Shown piece by piece: positions 7,902 through 16,427 of a stretch of 64,000 nt of DNA. Made by a program: the position numbers and the translations under genes. The DNA comes from Dermacoccus nishinomiyaensis (GTDB lineage: Bacteria > Actinomycetota > Actinomycetes > Actinomycetales > Dermatophilaceae): assembly GCF_900447535.1 (NCBI RefSeq), contig NZ_UFXX01000002.1:186001-250000 (forward strand). The letters are read 5' to 3'. The notes under the pieces were generated by a model. That model searched no databases, was not told the DNA's origin, and saw nothing but the letters and a program-made list of their open reading frames with translations. Every line of letters begins with the position of its first letter. Within the stretch, counting starts at the first letter, position 1.

Positions 7902-9293
7902 TCACAGATCGGCCGGCGAGGCAAGCGTGCCGGTGACGGCGGTCGCGGCGGCGACCTGTGGGCTGACGAGGTGCGTGCGTCCGCCCTTGCCCTGGCGCCC
8001 TTCGAAGTTGCGGTTCGAGGTCGACGCGCTGCGCTCCCCCGGCTCGAGCTGATCGGGGTTCATGCCGAGGCACATCGAGCAGCCGGGCAGGCGCCACTCG
8101 GCGCCGGCGTCGGTGAAGACGGCGTCGAGCCCCTCCGCCTCGGCGTCGAGACGCACCTTCGCCGAACCGGGCACGACGAGCATGCGCACGCTGTCGGCGA
8201 CCTTGCGCCCGCGCAGCACGTCCGCCGCGGCGCGCAGATCCTCGAGACGCCCATTGGTGCAGGAACCGAGGAAGACGGTGTCGATCGCGATCTCCTTGAG
8301 CGGCTGACCGACGCTCAGCCCCATGTACTCGATGGCGCTCGCGGCGGCATCCTTCTCCGAGTCGTCGCCCATCTGCTCGGGGTCGGGCACGGCCGCCGTC
8401 AGCGGCAGGCCCTGGCCCGGGTTGGTGCCCCAGGTGACGAACGGCGCGAGCTTCGTCGCGTCGATGACGACCTCGGCGTCGAACACCGCGTCGTCGTCGG
8501 TGCGCAGCTGCTTCCACGCCTCGACCGCGTCATCCCACTCGGCGCCCTGCGGCGCATGGGGGCGGCCTTCCAGGTAGTCGAACGTCGTCTGGTCGGGCGC
8601 CACCATGCCGGCGCGGGCGCCCGCCTCGATCGACATGTTGCAGATCGTCATGCGCGCTTCCATCGACAGCGCTTCGATCGCCTTGCCGCGGTACTCGAGG
8701 ACGTAGCCCTGGCCGCCGCCGGTGCCGATCTCGGCGATGACGGCGAGGATGATGTCCTTCGCGCTGACGCCGTCCGGCAGGTCGCCCTCCAGGGTGATCG
8801 CCATCGTCTTGAACGGCTTGAGCGGCAGCGTCTGCGTCGCGAGGACGTGCTCGACCTCGCTCGTGCCGATGCCGAACGCGAGCGCGCCGAACGCACCGTG
8901 CGTCGAGGTGTGGCTGTCGCCGCAGACGATCGTCGCGCCGGGCTGGGTGAGGCCCAGCTGCGGGCCGATGATGTGGACGATGCCCTGCTCGGCGTCGCCC
9001 ATCGGGAACAGGCGGATGCCGAACTCCTCGCAGTTGCGGCGCAGCGTCTCGACCTGGGTGCGGCTGACGAGGTCGGTGATCGGGCCCGGCGTCGTCGGGA
9101 CGTTGTGGTCCTCGGTGGCGAGCGTGAGGTCGGTGCGACGCACGGTGCGCCCCGCGAGCCGCAGCCCGTCGAACGCCTGCGGGCTCGTGACCTCGTGGAG
9201 CAGGTGAAGGTCGATGTAGAGCAGGTCGGGCTCGCCCTCCGCGCTTCGCACGACATGCTGCTGCCACACCTTCTCGGCCAACGTGGAACCCAC
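7902..9293 (-). CDS. leuC: 3-isopropylmalate dehydratase large subunit
   Basis: 463 residues. This is the iron-sulfur subunit of isopropylmalate isomerase. The cluster cysteines lie in FLGSCTNGR and in [10 protein letters not shown]; substrate-binding motifs include [32 protein letters not shown] (read in parts) and [15 protein letters not shown] at the end. The GTG start at 9293 is chosen because AAGGAGGAT sits just ahead of it and homology begins there, not at the ATG 36 bp upstream. It is the first gene of leuCD and divergent from ndgR. Confidence 0.95.
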   Translation of the reverse strand: MGSTLAEKVWQQHVVRSAEGEPDLLYIDLHLLHEVTSPQAFDGLRLAGRTVRRTDLTLATEDHNVPTTPGPITDLVSRTQVETLRRNCEEFGIRLFPMGDAEQGIVHIIGPQLGLTQPGATIVCGDSHTSTHGAFGALAFGIGTSEVEHVLATQTLPLKPFKTMAITLEGDLPDGVSAKDIILAVIAEIGTGGGQGYVLEYRGKAIEALSMEARMTICNMSIEAGARAGMVAPDQTTFDYLEGRPHAPQGAEWDDAVEAWKQLRTDDDAVFDAEVVIDATKLAPFVTWGTNPGQGLPLTAAVPDPEQMGDDSEKDAAASAIEYMGLSVGQPLKEIAIDTVFLGSCTNGRLEDLRAAADVLRGRKVADSVRMLVVPGSAKVRLDAEAEGLDAVFTDAGAEWRLPGCSMCLGMNPDQLEPGERSASTSNRNFEGRQGKGGRTHLVSPQVAAATAVTGTLASPADL

Positions 9294-9377
9294 GTCATCC
9301 TCCTTCGATCGACGGGTCGTCCGACCCACGAGACACCGTTCTGCGACAAGCGTTACCCTTTTACCGGCGGACCGGAC

Positions 9378-9412
9378 TTGCGTCTCGGTTCATGAGACTG
9401 CAATATCAGTAC
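9378..9412 (+). promoter_or_regulatory. Promoter of ndgR, probably leaderless
   Basis: TTGCGT at 9378-9383 and CAATAT at 9401-9406 are spaced 17 bp apart. The expected start of transcription, about 7 bp after the -10 box, falls on the ATG at 9413. No ribosome binding site precedes that ATG. Confidence 0.5.
9393..9408. promoter_or_regulatory. Candidate NdgR operator
   Basis: TGAGACTGCAATATCA is symmetric at 12 of 16 positions with TGA/TCA ends. It overlaps the ndgR -10 box and lies in the leuC-ndgR divergent gap, as expected for an autoregulated repressor that also controls leuCD. The binder is inferred from gene order. Confidence 0.45.
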
Positions 9413-10165
9413 ATGGACAATTCAAGTGGCGTCGGAGTCCTCGACAAGGCTGCAGTCGTGCTCTCCGCCCTCGAGGCAGGGCCCTCCACCCTCGCCCAGC
9501 TCGTCGCAGCCACCGGCCTCGCTCGCCCGACCGCCCACCGCCTCGCGGTCGCGCTGGAGCATCACCGCCTCGTGGCCCGTGACATGCAGGGACGCTTCGT
9601 CCTCGGCCCCCGACTCGTCGAGCTCGCCTCCGCCGCCGGTGAGGACCGCCTGCTCGCCGCCGCCGGGCCCGTCCTCGGCGCGCTGCGCGACCACACGAAC
9701 GAGAGCGCCCAGCTCTTCCGCCGCCAGGGCGACCAGCGCATCTGCGTGGCGGCCGCCGATCGCCCGATGGGTCTGCGCGATTCCATCCCCGTCGGCGCGA
9801 CGCTGTCGATGCAGGCCGGCTCCGCGGCCCAGGTGCTGCTCGCCTGGGAGGAGCCCGACCGTCTGCACCGTGGCCTGCAGGGCTCCAAGTTCACCGCGAC
9901 GATGCTCTCCGGCGTGCGCCGCCGCGGATGGGCTCAGTCGGTGAGCGAGCGCGAGCAGGGCGTCGCGTCAGTCTCCGCGCCGGTGCGCTCGCCCAGCGGC
10001 CGCGTCATCGCCGCCGTCTCGATCTCCGGCCCCGTCGAGCGCGTCTCCCGTCAGCCCGGGCGGCTGCACGCCGCAACGGTCGTCGCCGGCGCCAACAAGC
10101 TGACGGAGGTGCTCGCGCGCGCCGCCGCGCAGCAGAAAAGCGTCGCGCCACCCACGACGCGCTGA
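9413..10165 (+). CDS. ndgR: IclR-family regulator NdgR/LtbR type
   Basis: 250 residues. The N-terminal winged helix-turn-helix (about residues 5-70, with TLAQLVAATGLARPTAHRL as the recognition region) is followed by an IclR effector-binding domain (FRRQGDQRICVAAADR, IPVGATLSMQAGSAAQVLLAW, GWAQSVSEREQGVASVSAPV). From memory it is strikingly close to the Streptomyces NdgR and corynebacterial LtbR proteins, which regulate leuCD and amino-acid metabolism and are encoded divergently from leuC just as here. Start chosen at 9413 (MDNSSGVGVLDKA) because it matches that family and a promoter places the transcript start there; an ATG 21 bp upstream is the alternative. Confidence 0.9.
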   Translation: MDNSSGVGVLDKAAVVLSALEAGPSTLAQLVAATGLARPTAHRLAVALEHHRLVARDMQGRFVLGPRLVELASAAGEDRLLAAAGPVLGALRDHTNESAQLFRRQGDQRICVAAADRPMGLRDSIPVGATLSMQAGSAAQVLLAWEEPDRLHRGLQGSKFTATMLSGVRRRGWAQSVSEREQGVASVSAPVRSPSGRVIAAVSISGPVERVSRQPGRLHAATVVAGANKLTEVLARAAAQQKSVAPPTTR

Positions 10166-10175
10166 TCCACCCCTG

Positions 10176-10221
10176 ACGACGATGCCCTGCCGCCCCAGAC
10201 GGGGCGGCAGGGCATCGTCGT
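10176..10221 (+). terminator. Strong perfect-stem hairpin after ndgR
   Basis: A perfect 21-bp stem (ACGACGATGCCCTGC...) with an AGAC loop begins 10 bp after the ndgR stop. There is no T run, common for GC-rich actinobacterial terminators. Confidence 0.75.
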
Positions 10222-10400
10222 GTGCTTGGGCAGGTGCACGTGACCTGCGGCCGTCCGGTGGCGATTCCTGGATCCCGCATTCGAGCGCACGAATGATCAG
10301 GACCCGAAAAAGGTCGGTCTGAGCCGAGACGGCGACAGAAAGAGAAGGCAAACAAGAAATCCCCACCGCATTTCTACGGTGAGGATTTCTTGTCTCGATG

Positions 10401-10473
10401 TAGCCCCGACGGGATTCGAACCCGCGCTACCGCCTTGAGAGGGCGGCGTGCTAGGCCACTACACAACGGGGCC
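10401..10473 (-). tRNA. tRNA-Glu (CTC anticodon)
   Basis: A 73-nt cloverleaf on the minus strand. The acceptor arms are GGCCCCG and CGGGGCT, the anticodon arm CCGCC-CTCTCAA-GGCGG gives CTC, and the T arm has GGTTCGAATCC. CCA is not encoded. It is downstream of, and co-oriented with, tRNA-Gln and gltX. Confidence 0.95.
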
Positions 10474-10599
10474 ATGGCCTGCTTCGTCAACCTTTCGGCC
10501 CTTCAGCAGCGAGGAAAACTTTAACTCATGTCATCGTTTTCCCGAAATCACTCTGTGAGCGCGTGACGCGGGCGTCACCTTCTGCACAAGCGATCTGCG

Positions 10600-10671
10600 C
10601 TGGGGTACCAGGACTCGAACCTAGAACAAATGAACCAGAATCATCCGTGTTGCCAATTACACCATACCCCA
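10600..10671 (-). tRNA. tRNA-Gln (CTG anticodon)
   Basis: A 72-nt cloverleaf on the minus strand with acceptor arms TGGGGTA and TACCCCA, anticodon loop TTCTGGT (CTG) and T arm GGTTCGAGTCC. A tRNA-Gln beside gltX suits an organism in which GluRS charges tRNA-Gln for amidation; that pathway is known for actinobacteria and is not shown here. Confidence 0.95.
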
Positions 10672-10839
10672 ATGGGGGTTGCAGTGATCGAACAGCGCGC
10701 CTCGCGAGGCCTTCCGTTCGTTCCCCGAACCGAGTGAAAACTTTACCGGAGGTTTCCCGGGACGACAAATCGACCGGCGCCCTGCCGCGCCGGCCCTGAC
10801 GCATCCGTCAGGGCCGACAGGCAGGCGCGCCCCGGTCGA

Positions 10840-12402
10840 TCACAGGCTCGCGCGCAGGTTCTTCAAGCGTTCCATCGTCGAGTGCTTGCCGAGGATCTCC
10901 ATCGACTCGAACAGCGGCGGTGAGATGCGCTGACCGGACACGGCGGTGCGCAGCGGGCCGAAGGCGAACTTCGGCTTGATGCCCAGGCCGTCGACGACGG
11001 CCTCGCGCAACGCGGCCTCGATGCGCTCGTGCACCCACTCGATGCCCGTGCCGTCAGGCTTGCCGAGCGAACCCGAGATGGGCTCCAGGGCCGCGATGGC
11101 GGCGTCTAGCACCTGCGGGGCCGTCTCCTTGAGCTGCGCACGGGCGTCGTCCGCGATGGGCAGCTCGGCGTCGTCGGTGAAGAACGGTGCGACGAGCGGC
11201 GTCGCCTCCGACAGCAGGTTGATGCGAGTCTGGATCAGCTCGGCGACGAGGTTGAGGCGACCCAGCTGCGGCAGCGACGGCTGCTCCGGCAGCACGCCGT
11301 CCGCGACGAGGAACGGCAGGATACGCGCGGCGAAGTCGCGAGGCTCGAGCTCGCGGATGTAGTGACCGTTGAGCCAGTTCAGCTTGTCGAGGTTGAAGAT
11401 CGGGCCGACGGTGTTGACCTTGCTCCACTCGAAGTTCTCGCTGAACTCCTCGAAGGTGAACACCTCGCGCTCGGTGCCGTCCGCCTCGATGATCGGCGGG
11501 TAGCCGAGCAGCGCGAGGAAGTTGAGCAGCGCCTCCGGCAGGTAACCCTGCTCCTTGAACCACGTGAGGCGCGCCCACGGGCTCTTGCGCTTGGAGATCT
11601 TCGCCTTCTTCTCATCGCGCAGCAGCGGCATGTGCGCGAACTTCGGCGGCTCGAGGCCGAGGCCCTGGTAGAGCAGGATGTGCTTCGGCGTCGAGCTGAT
11701 CCACTCCTCACCGCGCACGACGTGCGTGATGCCCATCTCGTGGTCGTCGACGACGACGGCGAGGTGGTACGTCGGGAAACCGTCGGCCTTCATGATGACC
11801 TGATCGTCCGGGCGGGGCGCCTTGACCTCGCCTCGGATGAGGTCGTCGAACACGAGCGGCGCGTCGTCGGGGATGAACATGCGCACGACGGGGTTCTCGC
11901 TGAAGCCGGGCTCGGCGGCGCGCTCCTCACGCGACTTGCCGTAGCACATGCGGTCGTAGCCGGTCGGCAGCTTCTGCTTCTGCTGGAGCTCGCGCATCTC
12001 GGCGAGCCGCTCGCTCGTGCAGTAGCAGTAGTAGGCCTTGCCCTCGTCGATGAGCTTGTCGACGTACGGCTTGTACGTGTCGAGCCGCTCACTCTGACGG
12101 TACGGCGCGTACGGGCCGCCGACGTCGGGGCCCTCGTCCCAGTTCAGGTCGAGCCAGTGCAGCGTGTCGAAGATCTGCTGCTCGGAATCGGCCTGGAAGC
12201 GCGCCCGGTCGGTGTCCTCGATGCGCAGGACGAACTTTCCGCCCTGCTGACGCGCGAACGCAAGGTCGAACATCGCCATGTAGGCGGTGCCGACGTGCGG
12301 GTCACCCGTCGGCGACGGCGCGACGCGCAGACGGACGGCGCCGGGGCTCGTCTCGCCGGGCGTCGAGGGGGTGGGGGCTGAGGTGGCAGTCGAGTCGCTC
12401 AT
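10840..12402 (-). CDS. gltX: Glutamyl-tRNA synthetase
   Basis: 520 residues. It charges tRNA-Glu with glutamate. The class I signature is at residues 27-38 (VAPSPTGDPHVG, the HIGH equivalent), and the KMSKS equivalent is KISKRKSPWARL near residue 270. Also visible are the conserved YRQSERL segment and FPTYHLAVVVDDHEMGITHVVRGEEW. The C-terminal anticodon-binding region is complete. The first 20 residues are a Ser/Thr/Pro-rich extension, so a slightly later start is possible. Its tRNA substrates are just downstream on the same strand. Confidence 0.95.
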   Translation of the reverse strand: MSDSTATSAPTPSTPGETSPGAVRLRVAPSPTGDPHVGTAYMAMFDLAFARQQGGKFVLRIEDTDRARFQADSEQQIFDTLHWLDLNWDEGPDVGGPYAPYRQSERLDTYKPYVDKLIDEGKAYYCYCTSERLAEMRELQQKQKLPTGYDRMCYGKSREERAAEPGFSENPVVRMFIPDDAPLVFDDLIRGEVKAPRPDDQVIMKADGFPTYHLAVVVDDHEMGITHVVRGEEWISSTPKHILLYQGLGLEPPKFAHMPLLRDEKKAKISKRKSPWARLTWFKEQGYLPEALLNFLALLGYPPIIEADGTEREVFTFEEFSENFEWSKVNTVGPIFNLDKLNWLNGHYIRELEPRDFAARILPFLVADGVLPEQPSLPQLGRLNLVAELIQTRINLLSEATPLVAPFFTDDAELPIADDARAQLKETAPQVLDAAIAALEPISGSLGKPDGTGIEWVHERIEAALREAVVDGLGIKPKFAFGPLRTAVSGQRISPPLFESMEILGKHSTMERLKNLRASL

Positions 12403-12437
12403 GATGTCTCCATCGTAGACGGCCGTTGCGCTGCGCC

Positions 12438-13079
12438 TCAGGCCTCGCGCATCACCGCGAGCGTCACCGATTCGGCGAGCCAGGTGAGGAAGTCGTAGTA
12501 GGCGGCCATGAGCTGTTCCTCGTCGCTCGGCACCTGCCCACGCTCGACCTGTTCGACGAGTGCGTCGGCATCCGCATCGGTGCGCACGCCGAGGCGCTCG
12601 GCGAGCACGAGCCGCACGTCCGTCAGCGCCATCATCGTCGCGCGCGCCTCGGCCTCGTCGAGGACGACGTCGCGGGGTTCGCCGGCGCTCATCGTCTGCG
12701 CGAGGTCGACGTTCGCACCCGCGCGCTCGAACGCCGTCATCGCCGTAGCGAGGTTACGCAGCTTGCGATCGCGCAAGGAGGCCTCGGTGAGGCGGCGGAA
12801 CTCGGCGGCCGCGCCGTCATCGTCCTTGACACCGTCGGGCAGCAGCCGACGAAGCGCCGGGTCGCGTGGAGCCTCCCGGGCGCTCATAGAGCGTCCGAGC
12901 GCCGCGAACAGCTCGTCCTCGTCGGTGCCGCGCGGCGCGTCGGGTGCGTCGTCACTACCGTCGGAGAGCAGGACGCTCGTCTGGTGCATGAGATCGACGA
13001 CGACGGCGCGTTCGACGTCGTCGAGACGTCCGACGATGCGCCGCTCGTCGGACGGGTCACGCCGGAATGCCTCGGCCAT
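12438..13079 (-). CDS. DUF2017 family protein
   Basis: 213 residues, acidic and largely helical. I recognise the family from its stereotyped place directly after clpS in actinobacteria and from its sequence: RRIVGRLDDVERAVVVDLM near the start, DPALRRLLPDG in the middle, and DVRLVLAERLGVRTDAD before a C-terminal LMAAYYDFLTWLAESV. The start overlaps the clpS stop by one base (TGATG), so it is translationally coupled. Function is unknown; the constant link to ClpS suggests a role in Clp-dependent proteolysis, which is inference. Confidence 0.85.
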   Translation of the reverse strand: MAEAFRRDPSDERRIVGRLDDVERAVVVDLMHQTSVLLSDGSDDAPDAPRGTDEDELFAALGRSMSAREAPRDPALRRLLPDGVKDDDGAAAEFRRLTEASLRDRKLRNLATAMTAFERAGANVDLAQTMSAGEPRDVVLDEAEARATMMALTDVRLVLAERLGVRTDADADALVEQVERGQVPSDEEQLMAAYYDFLTWLAESVTLAVMREA

Positions 13080-13390
13080 CAGCCCTCCTGCTCGTAGGTC
13101 GCCCACAGGCTGTAGCCGTGCATGGCGATCGTGTCGGCCTCGGCCTTCTCGCGGCTGCCCTTGCTGACGACGGCGCGGCCCTCGGTGTGCACCTGCATCA
13201 TGAGCCGCTCGGCCTCCTCGCGGGAGTAGCCGAAGTAGTCCTGGAACACGAAGCTGACGTAGCTCATGAGGTTGACGGGGTCGTTCCACACGAGCGTCAC
13301 CCACGCCCGCTCCCCCACGTCCTGGGGGTCGGGGTCGGCGAGCTGCTTGGCCAGTTGCTCGAAATCGATGTCTGGAGGCGCGATCGACAC
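13079..13390 (-). CDS. clpS: ATP-dependent Clp protease adaptor ClpS
   Basis: 103 residues. ClpS delivers N-degron substrates to ClpAP/ClpCP. The core is present: [27 protein letters not shown] (read in parts), with the N-degron-pocket NDPVN motif, then [25 protein letters not shown]. The N-terminus has a short acidic extension. GTG at 13390 is preferred because AAGGTGG precedes it; other GTG codons a few residues upstream are possible. Its start is only 24 bp from the divergent pncB start. Confidence 0.92.
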   Translation of the reverse strand: MSIAPPDIDFEQLAKQLADPDPQDVGERAWVTLVWNDPVNLMSYVSFVFQDYFGYSREEAERLMMQVHTEGRAVVSKGSREKAEADTIAMHGYSLWATYEQEG

Positions 13391-13401
13391 GTCAACCACC
13401 T

Positions 13402-13414
13402 TAGAGTTCGATAC
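13402..13414 (+). promoter_or_regulatory. -10 box for a leaderless pncB transcript
   Basis: TAGAGT at 13402-13407 ends 7 bp before the pncB GTG at 13415, which puts the transcript start on or next to the start codon. No ribosome binding site and no clear -35 box are visible. Confidence 0.4.
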
Positions 13415-14746
13415 GTGACTTCCACCATCTCGGCCTCGACGGCCCTGCTTACCGACCACTACGAGCTCACGATGCTCCAGGCGGCGTTGCGCTCCGGTGC
13501 GGCCCACCGCAAGAGCGTCTTCGAGGTCTTCGCCCGCCGCCTGCCCGACGGCCGCCGCTTCGGCGTCGTCGCGGGCACGGGTCGTTTTCTCGAGGCGTTG
13601 AAAGAGTTCCGGTTCACCGAGGCCGAGATCGACGACCTGCGTCGACGCGCCGTCGTCGATGAGCCGACGCTCGAGTGGCTCGCCAACTACCGCTTCTCCG
13701 GTGACATCCACGGCTACGCCGAGGGTGAGTGCTACTTCCCGGGCTCGCCGCTCGTCGTCGTCGAGTCGACGTTCGCCGAGGGCGTGATCCTCGAGACGTT
13801 GATCCTGTCGATCCTCAACCACGACTCAGCCGTCGCCGCCGCTGCGTCGCGCATGGTGCTCGCCGCCGACGGCCGTCCGTGCATCGAGATGGGCTCGCGT
13901 CGCACGCACGAGGAGGCAGCGGTCGCAGCCGCGCGCGCCGCGTACATCACGGGGTTCGCGGCCTCCTCCAACCTCGAGGCGGGACGTCGCTACGACGTGC
14001 CGACGACGGGCACGTCGGCGCACGCGTTCACGCTGCTGCACGACGACGAGCGCGCCGCGTTCACCGCGCAGGTCGACTCGCTCGGCAAGGACACGACGCT
14101 GCTCGTCGACACCTACGACGTGAAGAACGCCGTCAAGATCGCCGTCGAGGTCGCGGGCCCCGAACTCGGTGGGGTGCGTCTGGATTCCGGCGACCTGCTC
14201 GTGCAGGCCCGCGAGGTGCGCGAGCAGCTCGACTCACTCGGTGCCACAAGCACGAAGATCGTCGTGACGAGCGACCTCGACGAGTACGCCATCGCCGCCC
14301 TCGCAGCCGGGCCGGTCGACGCGTACGGCGTCGGCACCTCCCTCGTCACCGGCTCCGGCGCGCCGACGGCCGGCATGGTCTACAAGCTCGTCCAGCACGC
14401 GAGCGACGACGGCCAGATGATCGACGTCGCGAAGAAGAGCAAGGACAAGATCTCCGTCGGCGGACGCAAGTGGGCGCTGCGTCGCCGAAACGCACAGGGA
14501 GTGGCCGAGGCCGAGATCATCGGCATCGGCGAGCAGCCGGTCGACGACGGCGACGACCGTGCGCTGCTCGTCCCGCTCGTCAGGAACGGCGAGGTCGTCG
14601 CGCCGACGGACGCCGCGAGCGCCCGCGCGGTGTACGAGCGTTCCCGCGCGGAATTGCCGGCGAAGGCGCGTCAGATGTCGCGCGGTGAGCCCGTCATCCC
14701 GACCCGGTACGAGGGTCCCGGTTTGGGCGGGGTGACGCAGCGATGA
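13415..14746 (+). CDS. pncB: Nicotinate phosphoribosyltransferase
   Basis: 443 residues, standard size. It converts nicotinate and PRPP to nicotinate mononucleotide in NAD salvage. Family marks are [15 protein letters not shown] at the start, [16 protein letters not shown], the conserved segment [22 protein letters not shown] (read in parts), GTSAHAF with the reactive histidine, [17 protein letters not shown] and [10 protein letters not shown]. The frame is open far upstream, but homology begins at the GTG at 13415. Its stop overlaps the pncA start (ATGA), so the two NAD salvage enzymes are made together: PncA produces the nicotinate used here. Confidence 0.95.
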   Translation: MTSTISASTALLTDHYELTMLQAALRSGAAHRKSVFEVFARRLPDGRRFGVVAGTGRFLEALKEFRFTEAEIDDLRRRAVVDEPTLEWLANYRFSGDIHGYAEGECYFPGSPLVVVESTFAEGVILETLILSILNHDSAVAAAASRMVLAADGRPCIEMGSRRTHEEAAVAAARAAYITGFAASSNLEAGRRYDVPTTGTSAHAFTLLHDDERAAFTAQVDSLGKDTTLLVDTYDVKNAVKIAVEVAGPELGGVRLDSGDLLVQAREVREQLDSLGATSTKIVVTSDLDEYAIAALAAGPVDAYGVGTSLVTGSGAPTAGMVYKLVQHASDDGQMIDVAKKSKDKISVGGRKWALRRRNAQGVAEAEIIGIGEQPVDDGDDRALLVPLVRNGEVVAPTDAASARAVYERSRAELPAKARQMSRGEPVIPTRYEGPGLGGVTQR

Positions 14747-15348
14747 GCGCGCCGAACGTTGATGCCGGCACGCGCCGGGCACTCGTCGTCGTCGACGTGC
14801 AGAACGACTTCTGCGAGGGCGGTTCGCTCGCCGTGGCCGGGGGCGCCCAGGTCGCCGCGGCGATCGCCGACTACGTCGCGCTCGCCGATTACGACGTCGT
14901 CGTCGCGACGCAGGACTGGCACGTCGACCCCGGCGAGCACTGGAGCGAGACCCCCGACTACCGCGACTCGTGGCCCGTGCACTGCCGCGCCGAGTCCGAC
15001 GGCGCGGCGTTCCACGACGGATTCGCGCCCGCCGTCGATCGGCTCGACGCGATCTTCCCCAAGGGCAGGTACGCCGCGGCCTACTCAGGATTCGAGGGGT
15101 CTTTCGCCGGTGGCGATGAGTCGCTCGCCTCCTGGTTGCGTGACGCGGGCGTCGGCAGCGTCGACGTCGTCGGCATCGCGACCGACCACTGCGTCCGCGC
15201 GACCGCGCTCGACGCCGTCAGCGAAGGTTTCGCCACGCGCGTGCTGCTCGGCATGACGGTCGGCGTCGCAGCCGACAGCACCGACGCGGCGCTCACGACC
15301 ATGCGCGACGCGGGCGTCGAGCTCGTCGGTCAACCCGTCGTCGGCTGA
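14743..15348 (+). CDS. pncA: Nicotinamidase
   Basis: 201 residues. It hydrolyses nicotinamide to nicotinate. The catalytic triad is visible: Asp in VVVDVQNDFCEGGSL, Lys in IFPKGRYA and Cys in ATDHCVRATALDA. The metal site is in TQDWHVDPGEHW (D and H) with a second His in SWPVHCRAES. It starts inside the pncB stop (ATGA overlap), giving a two-gene salvage operon. In actinobacteria this is also the enzyme that activates pyrazinamide. Confidence 0.95.
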   Translation: MSAPNVDAGTRRALVVVDVQNDFCEGGSLAVAGGAQVAAAIADYVALADYDVVVATQDWHVDPGEHWSETPDYRDSWPVHCRAESDGAAFHDGFAPAVDRLDAIFPKGRYAAAYSGFEGSFAGGDESLASWLRDAGVGSVDVVGIATDHCVRATALDAVSEGFATRVLLGMTVGVAADSTDAALTTMRDAGVELVGQPVVG

Positions 15349-15376
15349 GAACGCGGCCTGCGTGCCGGGCACGAAG

Positions 15377-15435
15377 ATGGACGAGAATCGCCGATGTGGA
15401 CGCCATTAGCGAAGGTGGACGAAAATCGCAGGTGG
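15377..15435. repeat. Copy A of a 38-bp-period intergenic repeat
   Basis: One full 38-bp unit (CGAGAATCGCCGATGTGGAC then GCCATTAGCGAAGGTGGA) and the start of a second (CGAAAATCGCAGGTGG) fill the 94-bp convergent gap between pncA and the RDD gene. A close relative with the same period lies at 49811-49879. Confidence 0.7.
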
Positions 15436-15442
15436 GGCGGGG

Positions 15443-16285
15443 TCAGCGGGTGCGGCGCACGACGCTGCGGGCCGCGAGGTCGTCGAGGCCCTGACGGAGG
15501 CGGTTGCTCAGCGCCCACAGCAGGATCGCGATCTGCAGCAGGCCCGCGATGCCGGCGAGCACGGCGACGAGCGACATCAGATCCGGCACGTACTTGATGA
15601 GAGCGCGCACGGCGCTGCGTGCCATCGGCAACTTCTGCGGCGAGCGGGGGTCGCCCTCCTCGATGGGCGCCACGCGGATGCCGAGCGCCGACTTGCCGAG
15701 CGTCGCACCACGCAGTGACGTCATCAGGGTGTCGTAGACGAATCCGGCGACGAACAGCGCGAGCGCCAACGCGAGCGGCGGCGACGTCAGGTCGTCCGGG
15801 AAGGCCGGCATCTGCCCACCGTTGCTCGCGGCGGTGCTCGCCTCGTCGATGAAGTCGCGGAACTCGTCGATCCACGAGTGCAGGAACGGCAGCATCGCGA
15901 GGGTGACGGGCACCCCGAAGATGATGCGGTCGAGGAAGTAGGCGAAGAAGCGGCGCCACACCCCCGACGGCTCCCCCGCGCTCGTTCCGAACGCCGTCGG
16001 GCGCTGATCATGAGCCCGCGGCTGCGGGGCACCGAAGCGATGCTGCTGCTCCCCGCTGCCCTCGGGGCCCCAGTGAGCCGGATAGGTGCGCGGCTCGCCG
16101 TCACGGCGCGGCGGTGCGTCGAGGTGCTGGACCGGGTGAGCCTCCCCGACGTGGTCGAGGCCCGGGCGCAGCTTCGGCATGGTGCGCTCGGTCCACAGGA
16201 TGCCGTCCCAGTACCTCAGCTGGGTGGCGTCGCGGGGGTCGTCGTACCAGCCCGACGAAACGGGCGCGTGCGGCTGCTCAGTCAT
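15443..16285 (-). CDS. RDD-family membrane protein with N-terminal DUF2510
   Basis: 280 residues. Residues 12-33 match the DUF2510 motif (GWYDDP, LRYWDG, WTE). A long Pro/Arg/Gln-rich linker follows to about residue 105. The RDD domain begins at WRRFFAYFLDRIIFGV, with later helices at LALALALFVAGFVYDTL and AVLAGIAGLLQIAILL. The GKSALGIRV segment between helices is typical of RDD proteins. These are small membrane proteins of mostly unknown function. It ends in convergence with pncA, with a repeat in the gap. Confidence 0.8.
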   Translation of the reverse strand: MTEQPHAPVSSGWYDDPRDATQLRYWDGILWTERTMPKLRPGLDHVGEAHPVQHLDAPPRRDGEPRTYPAHWGPEGSGEQQHRFGAPQPRAHDQRPTAFGTSAGEPSGVWRRFFAYFLDRIIFGVPVTLAMLPFLHSWIDEFRDFIDEASTAASNGGQMPAFPDDLTSPPLALALALFVAGFVYDTLMTSLRGATLGKSALGIRVAPIEEGDPRSPQKLPMARSAVRALIKYVPDLMSLVAVLAGIAGLLQIAILLWALSNRLRQGLDDLAARSVVRRTR

Positions 16286-16427
16286 GCGTCTACCCTATCC
16301 GCCCCGGCATGACGCGCCGGGCGCGATGAGCCGTGCGGATGAGCCAGGCAGGCAGTGCCTCGTACCGCACTGCATCCCACATGACACCCGCATGCTGAGG
16401 GCCTCGCGGGCTGAGGGCCTCGCAGGC

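Noticed and set aside
7971-9395. 474-codon plus-strand frame opposite leuC
   Set aside because: It is antisense to a clear LeuC with intact motifs and its translation is Arg/Asp/Val-rich without family features.
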